Below, piece after piece: positions 8,343-16,137 of a stretch of DNA of 32,158 nucleotides. The translations under genes were made by a program, and so were the position numbers. Below the pieces are notes generated by a model that saw only the letters and a list, made by a program, of their open reading frames with translations, was not told where the DNA came from and did not search any database. The stretch is from contig MFRH01000007.1 of NCBI GenBank assembly GCA_001783275.1, forward strand, positions 1 to 32,158, in the 5' to 3' direction. The DNA comes from Candidatus Margulisbacteria bacterium GWF2_35_9. Its GTDB lineage: Bacteria; Margulisbacteria; Riflemargulisbacteria; GWF2-35-9. Within the stretch, counting starts at the first letter, position 1. Each line of letters opens with the position of its first letter.

Positions 8343-9500
8343 ATGAAGTCAATCATTCCTTATGGTAGGCAAAACATTACAGAAGACGATATCCAAGCGG
8401 TTGTTAATACACTGAAGTCTGATTTTCTAACACAAGGACCAAAAATTGCCGAATTTGAACAAGTGTTTGCAAATTATATAGGTTCTAAATATGCCCTGGC
8501 TGTTGCAAACGGTACAGCTGCCTTGCATCTATCTGCAATGTCATTGAATGTTGAACCTGGCCAAAAGGTTATCACAACACCTATAACATTTGTTGCTACC
8601 ACTAACTGTGTGCGCTATTGTGGCGGTGAGGTTGTCTTCGCAGATATTGACCCTAATACCTTTTTATTGGCCATCAACAAGGTCAGAAATTTATTGGAAG
8701 CATCACCAAAGGGCACCTACCAGGGTATTATTCCAGTTGATTTTTCAGGGAGGCCAGTGAATCTCGAGGCATTCAGAAAATTAGCAGACGAATATGATTT
8801 ATGGATTATCGAAGATGCCTGCCATGCCCCTGGTGGGTTTTTTATTGACAGCAATGGACAACAACAAAAATGTGGTAATGGCAATTACGCTGATTTAGCC
8901 ATTTTTTCTTTTCATCCTGTTAAACATATCACTTGTGGTGAAGGGGGTATGATAACCACAAATAGTAAAAAATTGTATGATCGATTGTGTAATCTTCGCA
9001 CACACGGAATTCAGCAAAATCCCGATTTTAAATTGTATAATCACGGGGGCTGGTACTATGAGATGCAGGAACTGGGTTACAATTATCGGCTCACAGACAT
9101 TCAGGCGGCCTTAGGAATAAGTCAGTTAACACGTGCAGAGGAAGGCATCATTACAAGAAGAAGAATTGCAAAGAGATACAATGATGAATTTGCCGGCAAG
9201 TCATTTATAAAGAGACAGTCTGGATTGGTGAATGGTCATGCATATCATTTGTACATTATAGAAGTGGAAGATAGAATAGGCCTTTATAAAAAACTTAGAG
9301 AGAAGAACATTTTCGCACAGATTCATTATATCCCTTGTCATTTAATGCCATATTACCGTCAGTTTGGGTGGCAAGAGAGGGATATGCCAAATGCTGAAAA
9401 ATATTATCAGCATTGCATCAGCTTACCAATGTATCCGACATTAAGCCAAGAGGAACAGCAATATGTAATAAATACTATCAATGCATTCTATAAAAGCTAA
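8343..9500 (+). CDS. pseC: UDP-4-amino-4,6-dideoxy-N-acetyl-beta-L-altrosamine transaminase
   Basis: A PLP-dependent DegT/DnrJ/EryC1 aminotransferase, 385 aa, that converts the PseB 4-keto product to the 4-amino sugar using glutamate as donor. The PLP lysine is K194 in FSFHPVKHITCGEGG, a signature of PseC. The pyridine-nitrogen Asp is D158 in IIEDACHAPGG. It also has ANGTAALHLS and the YNYRLTDIQAALG segment. The start lies three bases after the pseB stop region and the 3' end overlaps the next gene by 20 bases. Length and motif set match the family well. Confidence 0.92.
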   Translation: MKSIIPYGRQNITEDDIQAVVNTLKSDFLTQGPKIAEFEQVFANYIGSKYALAVANGTAALHLSAMSLNVEPGQKVITTPITFVATTNCVRYCGGEVVFADIDPNTFLLAINKVRNLLEASPKGTYQGIIPVDFSGRPVNLEAFRKLADEYDLWIIEDACHAPGGFFIDSNGQQQKCGNGNYADLAIFSFHPVKHITCGEGGMITTNSKKLYDRLCNLRTHGIQQNPDFKLYNHGGWYYEMQELGYNYRLTDIQAALGISQLTRAEEGIITRRRIAKRYNDEFAGKSFIKRQSGLVNGHAYHLYIIEVEDRIGLYKKLREKNIFAQIHYIPCHLMPYYRQFGWQERDMPNAEKYYQHCISLPMYPTLSQEEQQYVINTINAFYKS

Positions 9501-10500
9501 AATTTATATCCTTCGAGAGCCTTATAAATTATTTTTAGAAGAGGAGATAATCAATATAGATGAATTATTCGACCAGGAGTTTATCGCTGAAACTATTTAT
9601 ACCGCTATTTCACCGGGAACAGAAACCGGAGCATATATTGGTTTATCCTCATTAAGGCCTGGTAATCCCTACCCCAGGATTATGGGGTATTGTAATATTG
9701 CTAAAATAATTTATATTGGAACAAAAGTTAAGGATGTAAAAATAGGCGATCACATTCTTACTTTTCAATCGCATAGAAGTGCATTTAAATGCCATGTGAA
9801 TGATTTTTATATTAAAATACTCGATGAATCAAATCTTAAGTTTATTACTACTTCTTATTTGTATCATTTGGGATATCATAGCTTACTGACCGCTTATGTT
9901 AGACAAGGTTATAATGTCGGCATCATAGGTGCAGGGACTTTGGGATACACTTCAAGCATAATGAGCAGTTTAGCGGGAGTGAAAACTTTTTTATTTACCA
10001 ATCAAAAAGAAGTTTCTTCACTATTGTTAAATAAAGATGTATTCTGTTTACAAAAAAGTGAACATGAAATTGGAATAATGACAGATTTAACGCACCAAAT
10101 AGGATTGGATGTAATTGTCAATACCTCAAATACATGGGATGATTGGATTTTGGCATTAAAGATTGTCAGAAAAGGTGGTATGATAGTTAATTTAGGCTTT
10201 CCGGGCCGCGGGCAGGAGCTACCCGGATTTAATCCTTTAGACCCACAATATGTTTATGTTAAGAATTTAACTATTAAAGCCTTATGCTTTATTAATGAAG
10301 GGGATGTGCCAGCATATGAAATCAGATTTAATATGAAAAATAATCTTATGTTTATAATTGATTTAATAAGTAAGGGTAAAATAAATGCTCCTGAATTGAT
10401 CACACATGAAATTTATTACACACAATTACAGAATCAATATAAAAACTATGCGAAGAGAAACAATTTTATGCTATCAACTCTGATCAATTGGAAAGACTGA
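9481..10500 (+). CDS. MDR-family oxidoreductase, N-terminal half of a split bi-domain oxidoreductase
   Basis: A 339-aa medium-chain dehydrogenase/reductase (alcohol dehydrogenase fold). Its N-terminal catalytic domain has TAISPGTETGAY, and its NAD(P)-binding motif is GIIGAGTLGY at about residues 145-154. The GHE zinc motif of classical ADHs is absent, with MGYCNIAKI in its place, and no four-cysteine structural zinc lobe is seen. This resembles the MDR part of the 'bi-domain-containing oxidoreductase' family, in which such a domain is fused to a Gfo/Idh/MocA domain. Here the Gfo/Idh/MocA partner is the next gene, overlapping by 13 bases. A fused version begins at 31712. Substrate unknown. The position between pseC and pseG suggests a step on a Pse-related or side sugar. 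Very AT-rich. Confidence 0.75.
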   Translation: MHSIKAKIYILREPYKLFLEEEIINIDELFDQEFIAETIYTAISPGTETGAYIGLSSLRPGNPYPRIMGYCNIAKIIYIGTKVKDVKIGDHILTFQSHRSAFKCHVNDFYIKILDESNLKFITTSYLYHLGYHSLLTAYVRQGYNVGIIGAGTLGYTSSIMSSLAGVKTFLFTNQKEVSSLLLNKDVFCLQKSEHEIGIMTDLTHQIGLDVIVNTSNTWDDWILALKIVRKGGMIVNLGFPGRGQELPGFNPLDPQYVYVKNLTIKALCFINEGDVPAYEIRFNMKNNLMFIIDLISKGKINAPELITHEIYYTQLQNQYKNYAKRNNFMLSTLINWKD

Positions 10501-11549
10501 AGACAGCGATAATAGGATTAGGAAGAATGGGAGCTGAACCATCTTCAAGACTTAAAGGGAAAATACCTGATGGTTGGTTGCCTATTAGTCATACTGAAGT
10601 TGCTATGACCATACCTCAATTAAGATTGTGTGCTTTGTGTGATAGTGATAAAGTAAAACTTGAACAAGTCGGCAAGCTTTATAAAATAGCTAATATCTAC
10701 ACTGATTATAAACTTTTAATTGATGAAGTCAGACCTGATTTTCTTTGCATTGCCACTCGCACTTTAGGGAGAACTGACATTATGAAGTATGCTTGTGAAA
10801 ATGGAGTTAAGATCATATATCTGGAGAAACCAATAAGCAGAAGCATTGGAGATTGCAGAAACATATTAAATATTTGTAAAAAATACGGTGTAATCATCGG
10901 ATATGGCGTAAACAGACGTTATCATAGCGCCTATAGAAAAGCAAAAGAGATAATGTGTTCAGGAAAAATTGGCAAATTAAGAGAAATCATTGTAGAACAC
11001 GGTCGATCTAATTTGTTATGGACTCATTCTCATTCGGCTGATGTTATCCAATTTTTTGCTGAAAGTAGTGAATTGGAATTTATCCAGGGCACCTGCACTT
11101 TTTCGGATGGGTATTACCCTGTCACCGAGTTGCTAATTGACGACGATCCCATCGTTGAGAATGCATTCATGAAATTTAAAAACGGCATTACAGCTTCCAT
11201 CAATCAGACCGGTGGAATAAATGTTCGACTTTCATGCACAAATGGCATTTTGACAATATATGCCGATGGAACCTATATAGAAATATTAAAAGGGAGTGGC
11301 TATTTTTCACAACGTGAACGAATACAAGTTGAATCACTCCAAAGTGCAACTATTACAGCATTTCAAGAGTTGATCGATTCATTAAACAATGAAAAGCCTA
11401 AACCAATCACTCCTGCCGAAATCGAGACAGGAATGCTGATTTTACACGGAATTGTATATTCATCTTTGAATAACGGTAAGAGAATTGCACCCGAAGTTGT
11501 TCCTGAACAAATGACTATTACAGGAAAAAGCGGGAAATTTTATGCTTAA
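10488..11549 (+). CDS. Gfo/Idh/MocA-family oxidoreductase, partner of the preceding MDR gene
   Basis: A 353-aa NAD(P)-dependent sugar dehydrogenase-like protein with the N-terminal Rossmann motif AIIGLGRMG and the family's EKP motif (YLEKPIS, near residue 107). A Gfo-type C-terminal domain follows (VEHGRSNLLWTHSHSADVIQFF). The only start that keeps the complete Rossmann strand is the TTG at 10488, which overlaps the MDR stop by 13 bases; the next ATG would remove the glycine motif. Together with the upstream MDR gene it corresponds to a bi-domain oxidoreductase split in two. Typical reactions are reversible oxidation of sugar hydroxyls; the actual substrate cannot be told. Its stop overlaps the pseG start. 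Confidence 0.8.
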   Translation: MERLKTAIIGLGRMGAEPSSRLKGKIPDGWLPISHTEVAMTIPQLRLCALCDSDKVKLEQVGKLYKIANIYTDYKLLIDEVRPDFLCIATRTLGRTDIMKYACENGVKIIYLEKPISRSIGDCRNILNICKKYGVIIGYGVNRRYHSAYRKAKEIMCSGKIGKLREIIVEHGRSNLLWTHSHSADVIQFFAESSELEFIQGTCTFSDGYYPVTELLIDDDPIVENAFMKFKNGITASINQTGGINVRLSCTNGILTIYADGTYIEILKGSGYFSQRERIQVESLQSATITAFQELIDSLNNEKPKPITPAEIETGMLILHGIVYSSLNNGKRIAPEVVPEQMTITGKSGKFYA

Positions 11550-12567
11550 AAGCAGGATTGTATTTAGAGCCGATGGAAACAGTCAGATAGGCTTAGGGCA
11601 TATTTACAGATGTGTTGCCATGATCCAGATGCTTGTGTATGAGTTTAATTGCTTGTTCATTACAAATAAACCTGACGCTAAAATAGCTGACCTTATACGT
11701 TCATATTGTTCACTTCATACAATAAAGGTACAAAACAAAGATGAAGAAATTGACGTATTAGAAGGCATTTTAACCTCCGGTGATATTGTTGTAACCGATG
11801 GTTATGATTTTGATCCCGAATACCAAAATCAAATAAAGCAAAGGGTAAAAAAATTAGTGATGATCGATGATTTGGCTCAAATGTATTTTATTGCAGATGT
11901 AATCATTAATCATGGAGGTACACCTATTATTGCAAAGTATCGAAAAGAAAAGGAGACAAAACTTCTGATTGGATTTGATTATCTGCTATTAAGAAAAGAG
12001 TTTCTTGAAACCGCCCGTAAACCGAGGACTATACATAAAACAAATACTGTATTTATATGTATGGGAGGAGCGGATCCGTTCAAAATAACAATTAAAGTAT
12101 TAAAAGCGTGTTTAAAAACTAGGTTTATTGAAAAGATTATAATAGTTACAGGTAACGAATACCGGGATCAAGCTGAGTTGGATTATTTAATTCGAAACAA
12201 TAAGGGGAAAAATATCTTGCACAAATGCAATATCGACGCCTTCATGATGACCAGGTTAATTTATGAGAGCCAAATAGCAATTTGTCCTTCAAGTACTATA
12301 GCACTTGAAGTTTGCTGTACTCAGGCTGGTCTGATAAGTGGAACTGTAATTAATAATCAGAAAGCAATCCACAAGCAACTGGTCGAAGCAGGTTGCTGTG
12401 TATCGGTCGGAGATTTCAAAAAAGCGTCATTAAAGCTAATGATTATTGCTCTTAAACGATTCAATGACCTGAACTTTACCCGGTCAATGATGATCAGGCA
12501 GTCAGTAAAAATTGACAGAAAATCCGGCGAAAGAATAGTAAATCTATTTAAAGAACTTTCGGCTTGA
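11542..12567 (+). CDS. pseG: UDP-2,4-diacetamido-2,4,6-trideoxy-beta-L-altropyranose hydrolase
   Basis: A GT-B-fold hydrolase that removes UDP from the PseB/PseC/acyltransferase product to release the free 2,4-diacylamino-trideoxyaltrose for PseI. The N-terminus has FRADGNSQIGLGHIYRC, with the conserved GxGHxxR motif and catalytic His (H20, equivalent to H17 of C. jejuni PseG). VTDGYDFD, VMIDDLA, CMGGADP and the nucleotide-binding CPSSTIALEVC segment follow. The 341 aa are slightly longer than the roughly 275-aa C. jejuni enzyme but within the family. Overlaps the previous gene by 8 bases and the formyltransferase by 4. Confidence 0.9.
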   Translation: MLKSRIVFRADGNSQIGLGHIYRCVAMIQMLVYEFNCLFITNKPDAKIADLIRSYCSLHTIKVQNKDEEIDVLEGILTSGDIVVTDGYDFDPEYQNQIKQRVKKLVMIDDLAQMYFIADVIINHGGTPIIAKYRKEKETKLLIGFDYLLLRKEFLETARKPRTIHKTNTVFICMGGADPFKITIKVLKACLKTRFIEKIIIVTGNEYRDQAELDYLIRNNKGKNILHKCNIDAFMMTRLIYESQIAICPSSTIALEVCCTQAGLISGTVINNQKAIHKQLVEAGCCVSVGDFKKASLKLMIIALKRFNDLNFTRSMMIRQSVKIDRKSGERIVNLFKELSA

Positions 12568-13442
12568 GAATATTAAGTTTCGGAATATTAGTAAGTGGTA
12601 ATCTGGGTAAACATTGTCTGGAGTTTATCTTGAAATGTCAAAAGGTAAATTTTGTATTGACGGATAAAGAATCGATAGGAATCATTAATCTTTGTACAGT
12701 CTTAAATATTCCCATATTTATTGGTAATCCAAGACAAGGTAAGGCGAAAGGTTTTATTGATCAGTTTGATACCGATATAATTTTTTCAATTAACTATATT
12801 TATATCGTTGAGCAGGATATTATCAAATATCCTAAGAGCTATGCGATTAATTTTCATGGATCATTATTACCAAAATACAGAGGCAGGTCACCTCATGTGT
12901 GGGCTATTATTAATAATGAAAAAACAACAGGTATTTCTGCTCATCTTATTACGGAAGAATGTGATGCAGGCTGTCTGATTTATCAAGAGATTATCCCTAT
13001 TCCTGAAGATATTACTGGAGCCGAAATCTTAACAGAATTTAAAAAGCAGTATCCGATTGTCATATCAATAGTTATTGATATGATACAAAAAGACACTATT
13101 AATCCCGTAAAACAAGATAATAGCAAAGCCACTTGGTTTGGTAAACGAACTCCAGCAGATGGAATAATCAATTGGAATTGGCAAAAGGAGCAATTAAGAA
13201 ACTGGATACGCGCCCAGACAAAGCTATACCCGGGAGCTTTTACATTTTATAATCATCAAAAAATCACAATTTATAGAATTGAATACTGTGATTATGGTTT
13301 TAATCAATTTGATGAAAATGGTATAATCCTGGATATTAGAGATGGAGTAATAGTTAAAACGCCAAATGGCGCAATAAGGATTTTGGATTACGATTCTGAT
13401 ATCCCAATAGAGTTTAAAAAAGGAGGAATGTTTCATGGATGA
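12564..13442 (+). CDS. Sugar N-formyltransferase (Fmt/ArnA-like)
   Basis: A 292-aa protein of the N10-formyltetrahydrofolate-dependent formyltransferase family. The catalytic Asn-His-Asp triad is visible as N96 and H98 in INFHGSLLPKYRG and D134 in CDAG. The SLLPxYRG loop is intact. A C-terminal Fmt_C-like segment follows (ADGIINWNW, WIRAQTKLYPGAF). It starts with TTG at 12564 in a TTGA overlap with pseG; no alternative start keeps the first beta strand. Its position between pseG and pseI strongly suggests that it formylates an amino group of the Pse precursor or of Pse itself, giving an N-formyl pseudaminic acid derivative. That substrate is inferred from context. Methionyl-tRNA formylation is unlikely here. 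Confidence 0.85.
   Translation: MRILSFGILVSGNLGKHCLEFILKCQKVNFVLTDKESIGIINLCTVLNIPIFIGNPRQGKAKGFIDQFDTDIIFSINYIYIVEQDIIKYPKSYAINFHGSLLPKYRGRSPHVWAIINNEKTTGISAHLITEECDAGCLIYQEIIPIPEDITGAEILTEFKKQYPIVISIVIDMIQKDTINPVKQDNSKATWFGKRTPADGIINWNWQKEQLRNWIRAQTKLYPGAFTFYNHQKITIYRIEYCDYGFNQFDENGIILDIRDGVIVKTPNGAIRILDYDSDIPIEFKKGGMFHG
13418..13427 (+). promoter_or_regulatory. Strong ribosome binding site for pseI
   Basis: AAAAGGAGGA lies just before ATG 13435, inside the 3' end of the formyltransferase gene. It is close to the full anti-Shine-Dalgarno complement, in contrast with the weak or absent sites in front of most genes of this locus. PseI may be translated at a higher level than its neighbours (inference). 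Confidence 0.7.
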
Positions 13443-14487
13443 TATCAATATCGGGAACTTTAAGATTGGAAAGAACCTCGAACCTTTAATAGTAGCAGAG
13501 ATGAGTGGTAACCATAACCAATCTCTCGAGAAAGCTTTATCTATAATTGATTCAGCTGCAGATGCTGGGGCACATGCCATTAAGCTACAAACTTATACAG
13601 CAGATACCTTAACAATCAATGTGAACCATGGTGAGTTCGTTATTTCAGACCCAGCCTCTCTGTGGTGTGGTAAAAACCTTTATGAATTATACCAGCAGGC
13701 ACATACCCCCTGGAAATGGCACAAGGCATTATTCGACCGTGCTAGAGAGCGTGGGATTATCTGTTTCAGTACCCCGTTTGATGAAAGTGCTGTTGATTTT
13801 CTTGAAGAACTTGATGCCCCAGCATATAAAATTGCATCTTTTGAAAATAACCACTTCCCTTTATTGAAGAAAGTTGCTGCAACGGGTAAACCTGTAATAA
13901 TGTCAACAGGCATAACCTCATTATCTGATCTTAGTTTGGCGGTTAACGTATTACGGAAAAACGGATGTAAGGATCTTGCATTACTTAAATGTACCAGTAC
14001 CTATCCAGCTTCTCCCGAAAACTCCAATGTTTTAACCATCCCCCACATGTCGGAGTTATTTCAATGTCATGTAGGCTTATCAGACCACACATTAGGGATT
14101 GGAGTGGTAATTGCCTCGGTTGCACTAGGTGCAAGAATAATAGAGAAACATTTTACATTAAATCGGGCTGAGGGAGGTGTTGACAGCGCATTCTCACTTG
14201 AGCCTCATGAGTTTAAAATGCTTGTCGAAGAAAGTATAAGAGCATTTAAGGGAATAGGTACCGTAAACTACGGTATACTTGACGCAGAACAAAACAGTTT
14301 GACTTTTAAACGGTCAATTTATATTGTTGAAGACCTAAGAGTGGGAGCAACCTTAACAGAGGAAAATATTCGAATTATCAGACCAGGACTGGGGATGTCA
14401 CCCCAGTACTATGAAACCATATTAGGAAAAAAAATCAATAAAGATGTAACAAAAGGTACCGCATTAACATTTGATCTGATTGGTTAA
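13435..14487 (+). CDS. pseI: Pseudaminic acid synthase
   Basis: Condenses 2,4-diacylamino-2,4,6-trideoxy-L-altrose with phosphoenolpyruvate to form pseudaminic acid. This 350-aa member of the NeuB family has the N-terminal VAEMSGNHNQS segment (metal/substrate residues E22, H27), KLQTYTADT, CFSTPFDE, YKIASFE, STGITS, KCTSTYPA, and GLSDHTLG...IIEKHFTL. The C-terminal SAF (antifreeze-like) domain spans roughly residues 290-350. AEMSGNHN and the SLWxGxxLYELY region distinguish PseI from sialic acid or legionaminic acid synthases. It has the best Shine-Dalgarno sequence in the operon, AAGGAGGA, about 8 bases before the ATG, and overlaps the formyltransferase by 8 bases. Confidence 0.94.
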   Translation: MDDINIGNFKIGKNLEPLIVAEMSGNHNQSLEKALSIIDSAADAGAHAIKLQTYTADTLTINVNHGEFVISDPASLWCGKNLYELYQQAHTPWKWHKALFDRARERGIICFSTPFDESAVDFLEELDAPAYKIASFENNHFPLLKKVAATGKPVIMSTGITSLSDLSLAVNVLRKNGCKDLALLKCTSTYPASPENSNVLTIPHMSELFQCHVGLSDHTLGIGVVIASVALGARIIEKHFTLNRAEGGVDSAFSLEPHEFKMLVEESIRAFKGIGTVNYGILDAEQNSLTFKRSIYIVEDLRVGATLTEENIRIIRPGLGMSPQYYETILGKKINKDVTKGTALTFDLIG

Positions 14488-14488
14488 C

Positions 14489-15196
14489 ATGGGAAAGACA
14501 TTAGCAATAATTACGGCTCGCGGGGGAAGTAAGCGAATTCCGGGAAAGAACATTAAAAACTTCTTAGGACAACCTATTATCAATTACTCCATTTCAGCAG
14601 CTTTGAATTCGGGCTGCTTTGATGAGGTAATGGTATCGACTGACGATACCAGAATTGCTGTAATTGCAAAAAAAGCAGGTGCAACGATTCCTTTTATGCG
14701 ATCTGAAAATACATCCGGTGATTTTGCTACTACAGCAGATGTGATTTTAGAAGTTTTGGACGAATACAGGAAAATCGGACTTACATACGAATATTGTTGT
14801 TGTATATATCCGACTGCAATCTTTCTAACGGCTGAAAAACTGATTACCGCATTCGATAAATTGCTTATAACAAATGCAGAATCGGTTATTCCTGTTGTTC
14901 GTTATAGCTTTCCTATTCAGAGATCGTTTAAAATTGAGAATGGTTTTGTCAGAATGAACTGGCCAGAGCATATGAATACCAGATCTCAGGATCTGCCGCC
15001 GGCCTATCATGATTGCGGGCAATTCTATTTTTTAAGAACAGATGCATTCTTAAAGACTAAAAGGTTGTTTACAGATTTTACCATCCCTTATGAGATGCCA
15101 GAATCAGAAGTTCAAGATATCGATAATGAGGAGGATTGGAATATAGCCAAAATAAAATATACATTCCTCTTGGAGAAATTTAAATCAAATGTATAA
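14489..15196 (+). CDS. pseF: CMP-pseudaminic acid cytidylyltransferase
   Basis: Activates Pse with CTP to CMP-Pse, the glycosyl donor. The 235-aa NeuA-like nucleotidyltransferase has the nucleotide-binding loop ARGGSKRIPGKN (10-21), EVMVSTDDTRIA, CCCIYPTAIF, and AYHDCGQFYF near the C-terminus. The last of these is typical of PseF. ATG 14489 lies two bases after the pseI stop; a TTG at 14480 in the same frame would add three residues and overlap pseI. Its 3' end overlaps the following oxidoreductase gene by 8 bases. Confidence 0.93.
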   Translation: MGKTLAIITARGGSKRIPGKNIKNFLGQPIINYSISAALNSGCFDEVMVSTDDTRIAVIAKKAGATIPFMRSENTSGDFATTADVILEVLDEYRKIGLTYEYCCCIYPTAIFLTAEKLITAFDKLLITNAESVIPVVRYSFPIQRSFKIENGFVRMNWPEHMNTRSQDLPPAYHDCGQFYFLRTDAFLKTKRLFTDFTIPYEMPESEVQDIDNEEDWNIAKIKYTFLLEKFKSNV

Positions 15197-16136
15197 GGCA
15201 TTAGTAATCGGTTGCGGCAACATAGGGGCATTATATGATCTAAACAATGATCAGGTTCAAACGCATACAAAAGCCTTCCATTTTGATCCCAAGTTTTCAT
15301 TATCAATATTTGATATCAACAAAATAGTTGCAGAAAAAATTGCTTATAAATACCATTGTGAAGTTGTTAAAGATATCGACGAAAAAAAACTGAATTCATT
15401 TGATTGTGTAAGTATCTGTACCCCAACTAATACACATTACAGTTTTCTTAAACAGTCGATTTGTGCCGGTGTTCAGTTAATTATTTGCGAGAAACCTGTT
15501 TCTGATAAAATAAATGAATTAAACGATGTAAAAACCATTTATACCAAGGGAAAATCCAAAATATTAATCAATTATATAAGAAGATTTCAACCAGCATTCA
15601 TTGAATTGAAAAAAACTATATCAACTTTATTAAAAAACGAAGCTCTTACTAACATTAATATCCGATATCATAGAGGTTTTATTAATAATTGCAGCCACGC
15701 CTTTGACACAATTGAATTTCTTACAGGTTCTGAGATATGTTTAACAGAAATTAAAAAGCATAACATAATTTTTGACCATTTTGATAACGATCCAACCATG
15801 TCATTACAAGCCAAATGGAAAGATACAAATATAAATGTTACTGGGTTAAGCAATGTTTGCTTTTCTCATTTCGAATTTGAATTGTATTTTGAGTATTATA
15901 AAATTCACATAAAAGACTCAGGACAGAATATTGTAATATATAAGGCAAAAAAAGCTGAGGGATTTCTTCAACCACTCAATATTCTAGACCAATATACCCG
16001 CGAGCAATGTTTAAACAATTATATGAAACATGTTATTGATAAAGCTTATCAATTATTGAGCAATAAGAAACAAGAGGATAATTTCCTTCAATCAATAAGT
16101 CTTAATAAAAAGATGATAAATTATTTAAAAAATTAA
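15189..16136 (+). CDS. Gfo/Idh/MocA-family oxidoreductase
   Basis: A 315-aa protein with an N-terminal Rossmann motif VIGCGNIGALYD, SICTPTNTHY and the EKP motif (ICEKPVS, about residue 101). The C-terminal half is less conserved. It is only remotely similar to the other Gfo-type gene in the locus (10488-11549). It is followed directly by a DegT aminotransferase. A dehydrogenase/aminotransferase pair of this kind (compare WbpB/WbpE) can turn a sugar hydroxyl into an amine through a keto intermediate. Whether it acts on a UDP-sugar, a cyclitol or a ulosonic acid cannot be told. Very AT-rich, with poly-A runs. Confidence 0.78.
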   Translation: MYKALVIGCGNIGALYDLNNDQVQTHTKAFHFDPKFSLSIFDINKIVAEKIAYKYHCEVVKDIDEKKLNSFDCVSICTPTNTHYSFLKQSICAGVQLIICEKPVSDKINELNDVKTIYTKGKSKILINYIRRFQPAFIELKKTISTLLKNEALTNINIRYHRGFINNCSHAFDTIEFLTGSEICLTEIKKHNIIFDHFDNDPTMSLQAKWKDTNINVTGLSNVCFSHFEFELYFEYYKIHIKDSGQNIVIYKAKKAEGFLQPLNILDQYTREQCLNNYMKHVIDKAYQLLSNKKQEDNFLQSISLNKKMINYLKN

Positions 16137-16137
16137 T

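Noticed and set aside
7329-15196. Legionaminic acid instead of pseudaminic acid pathway
   Set aside because: The dehydratase, transaminase (FSFHPVKHIT motif), hydrolase (GLGHIYR) and synthase (AEMSGNHN) all look like PseB, PseC, PseG and PseI; no LegF/PtmE-type GDP-sugar genes are present.
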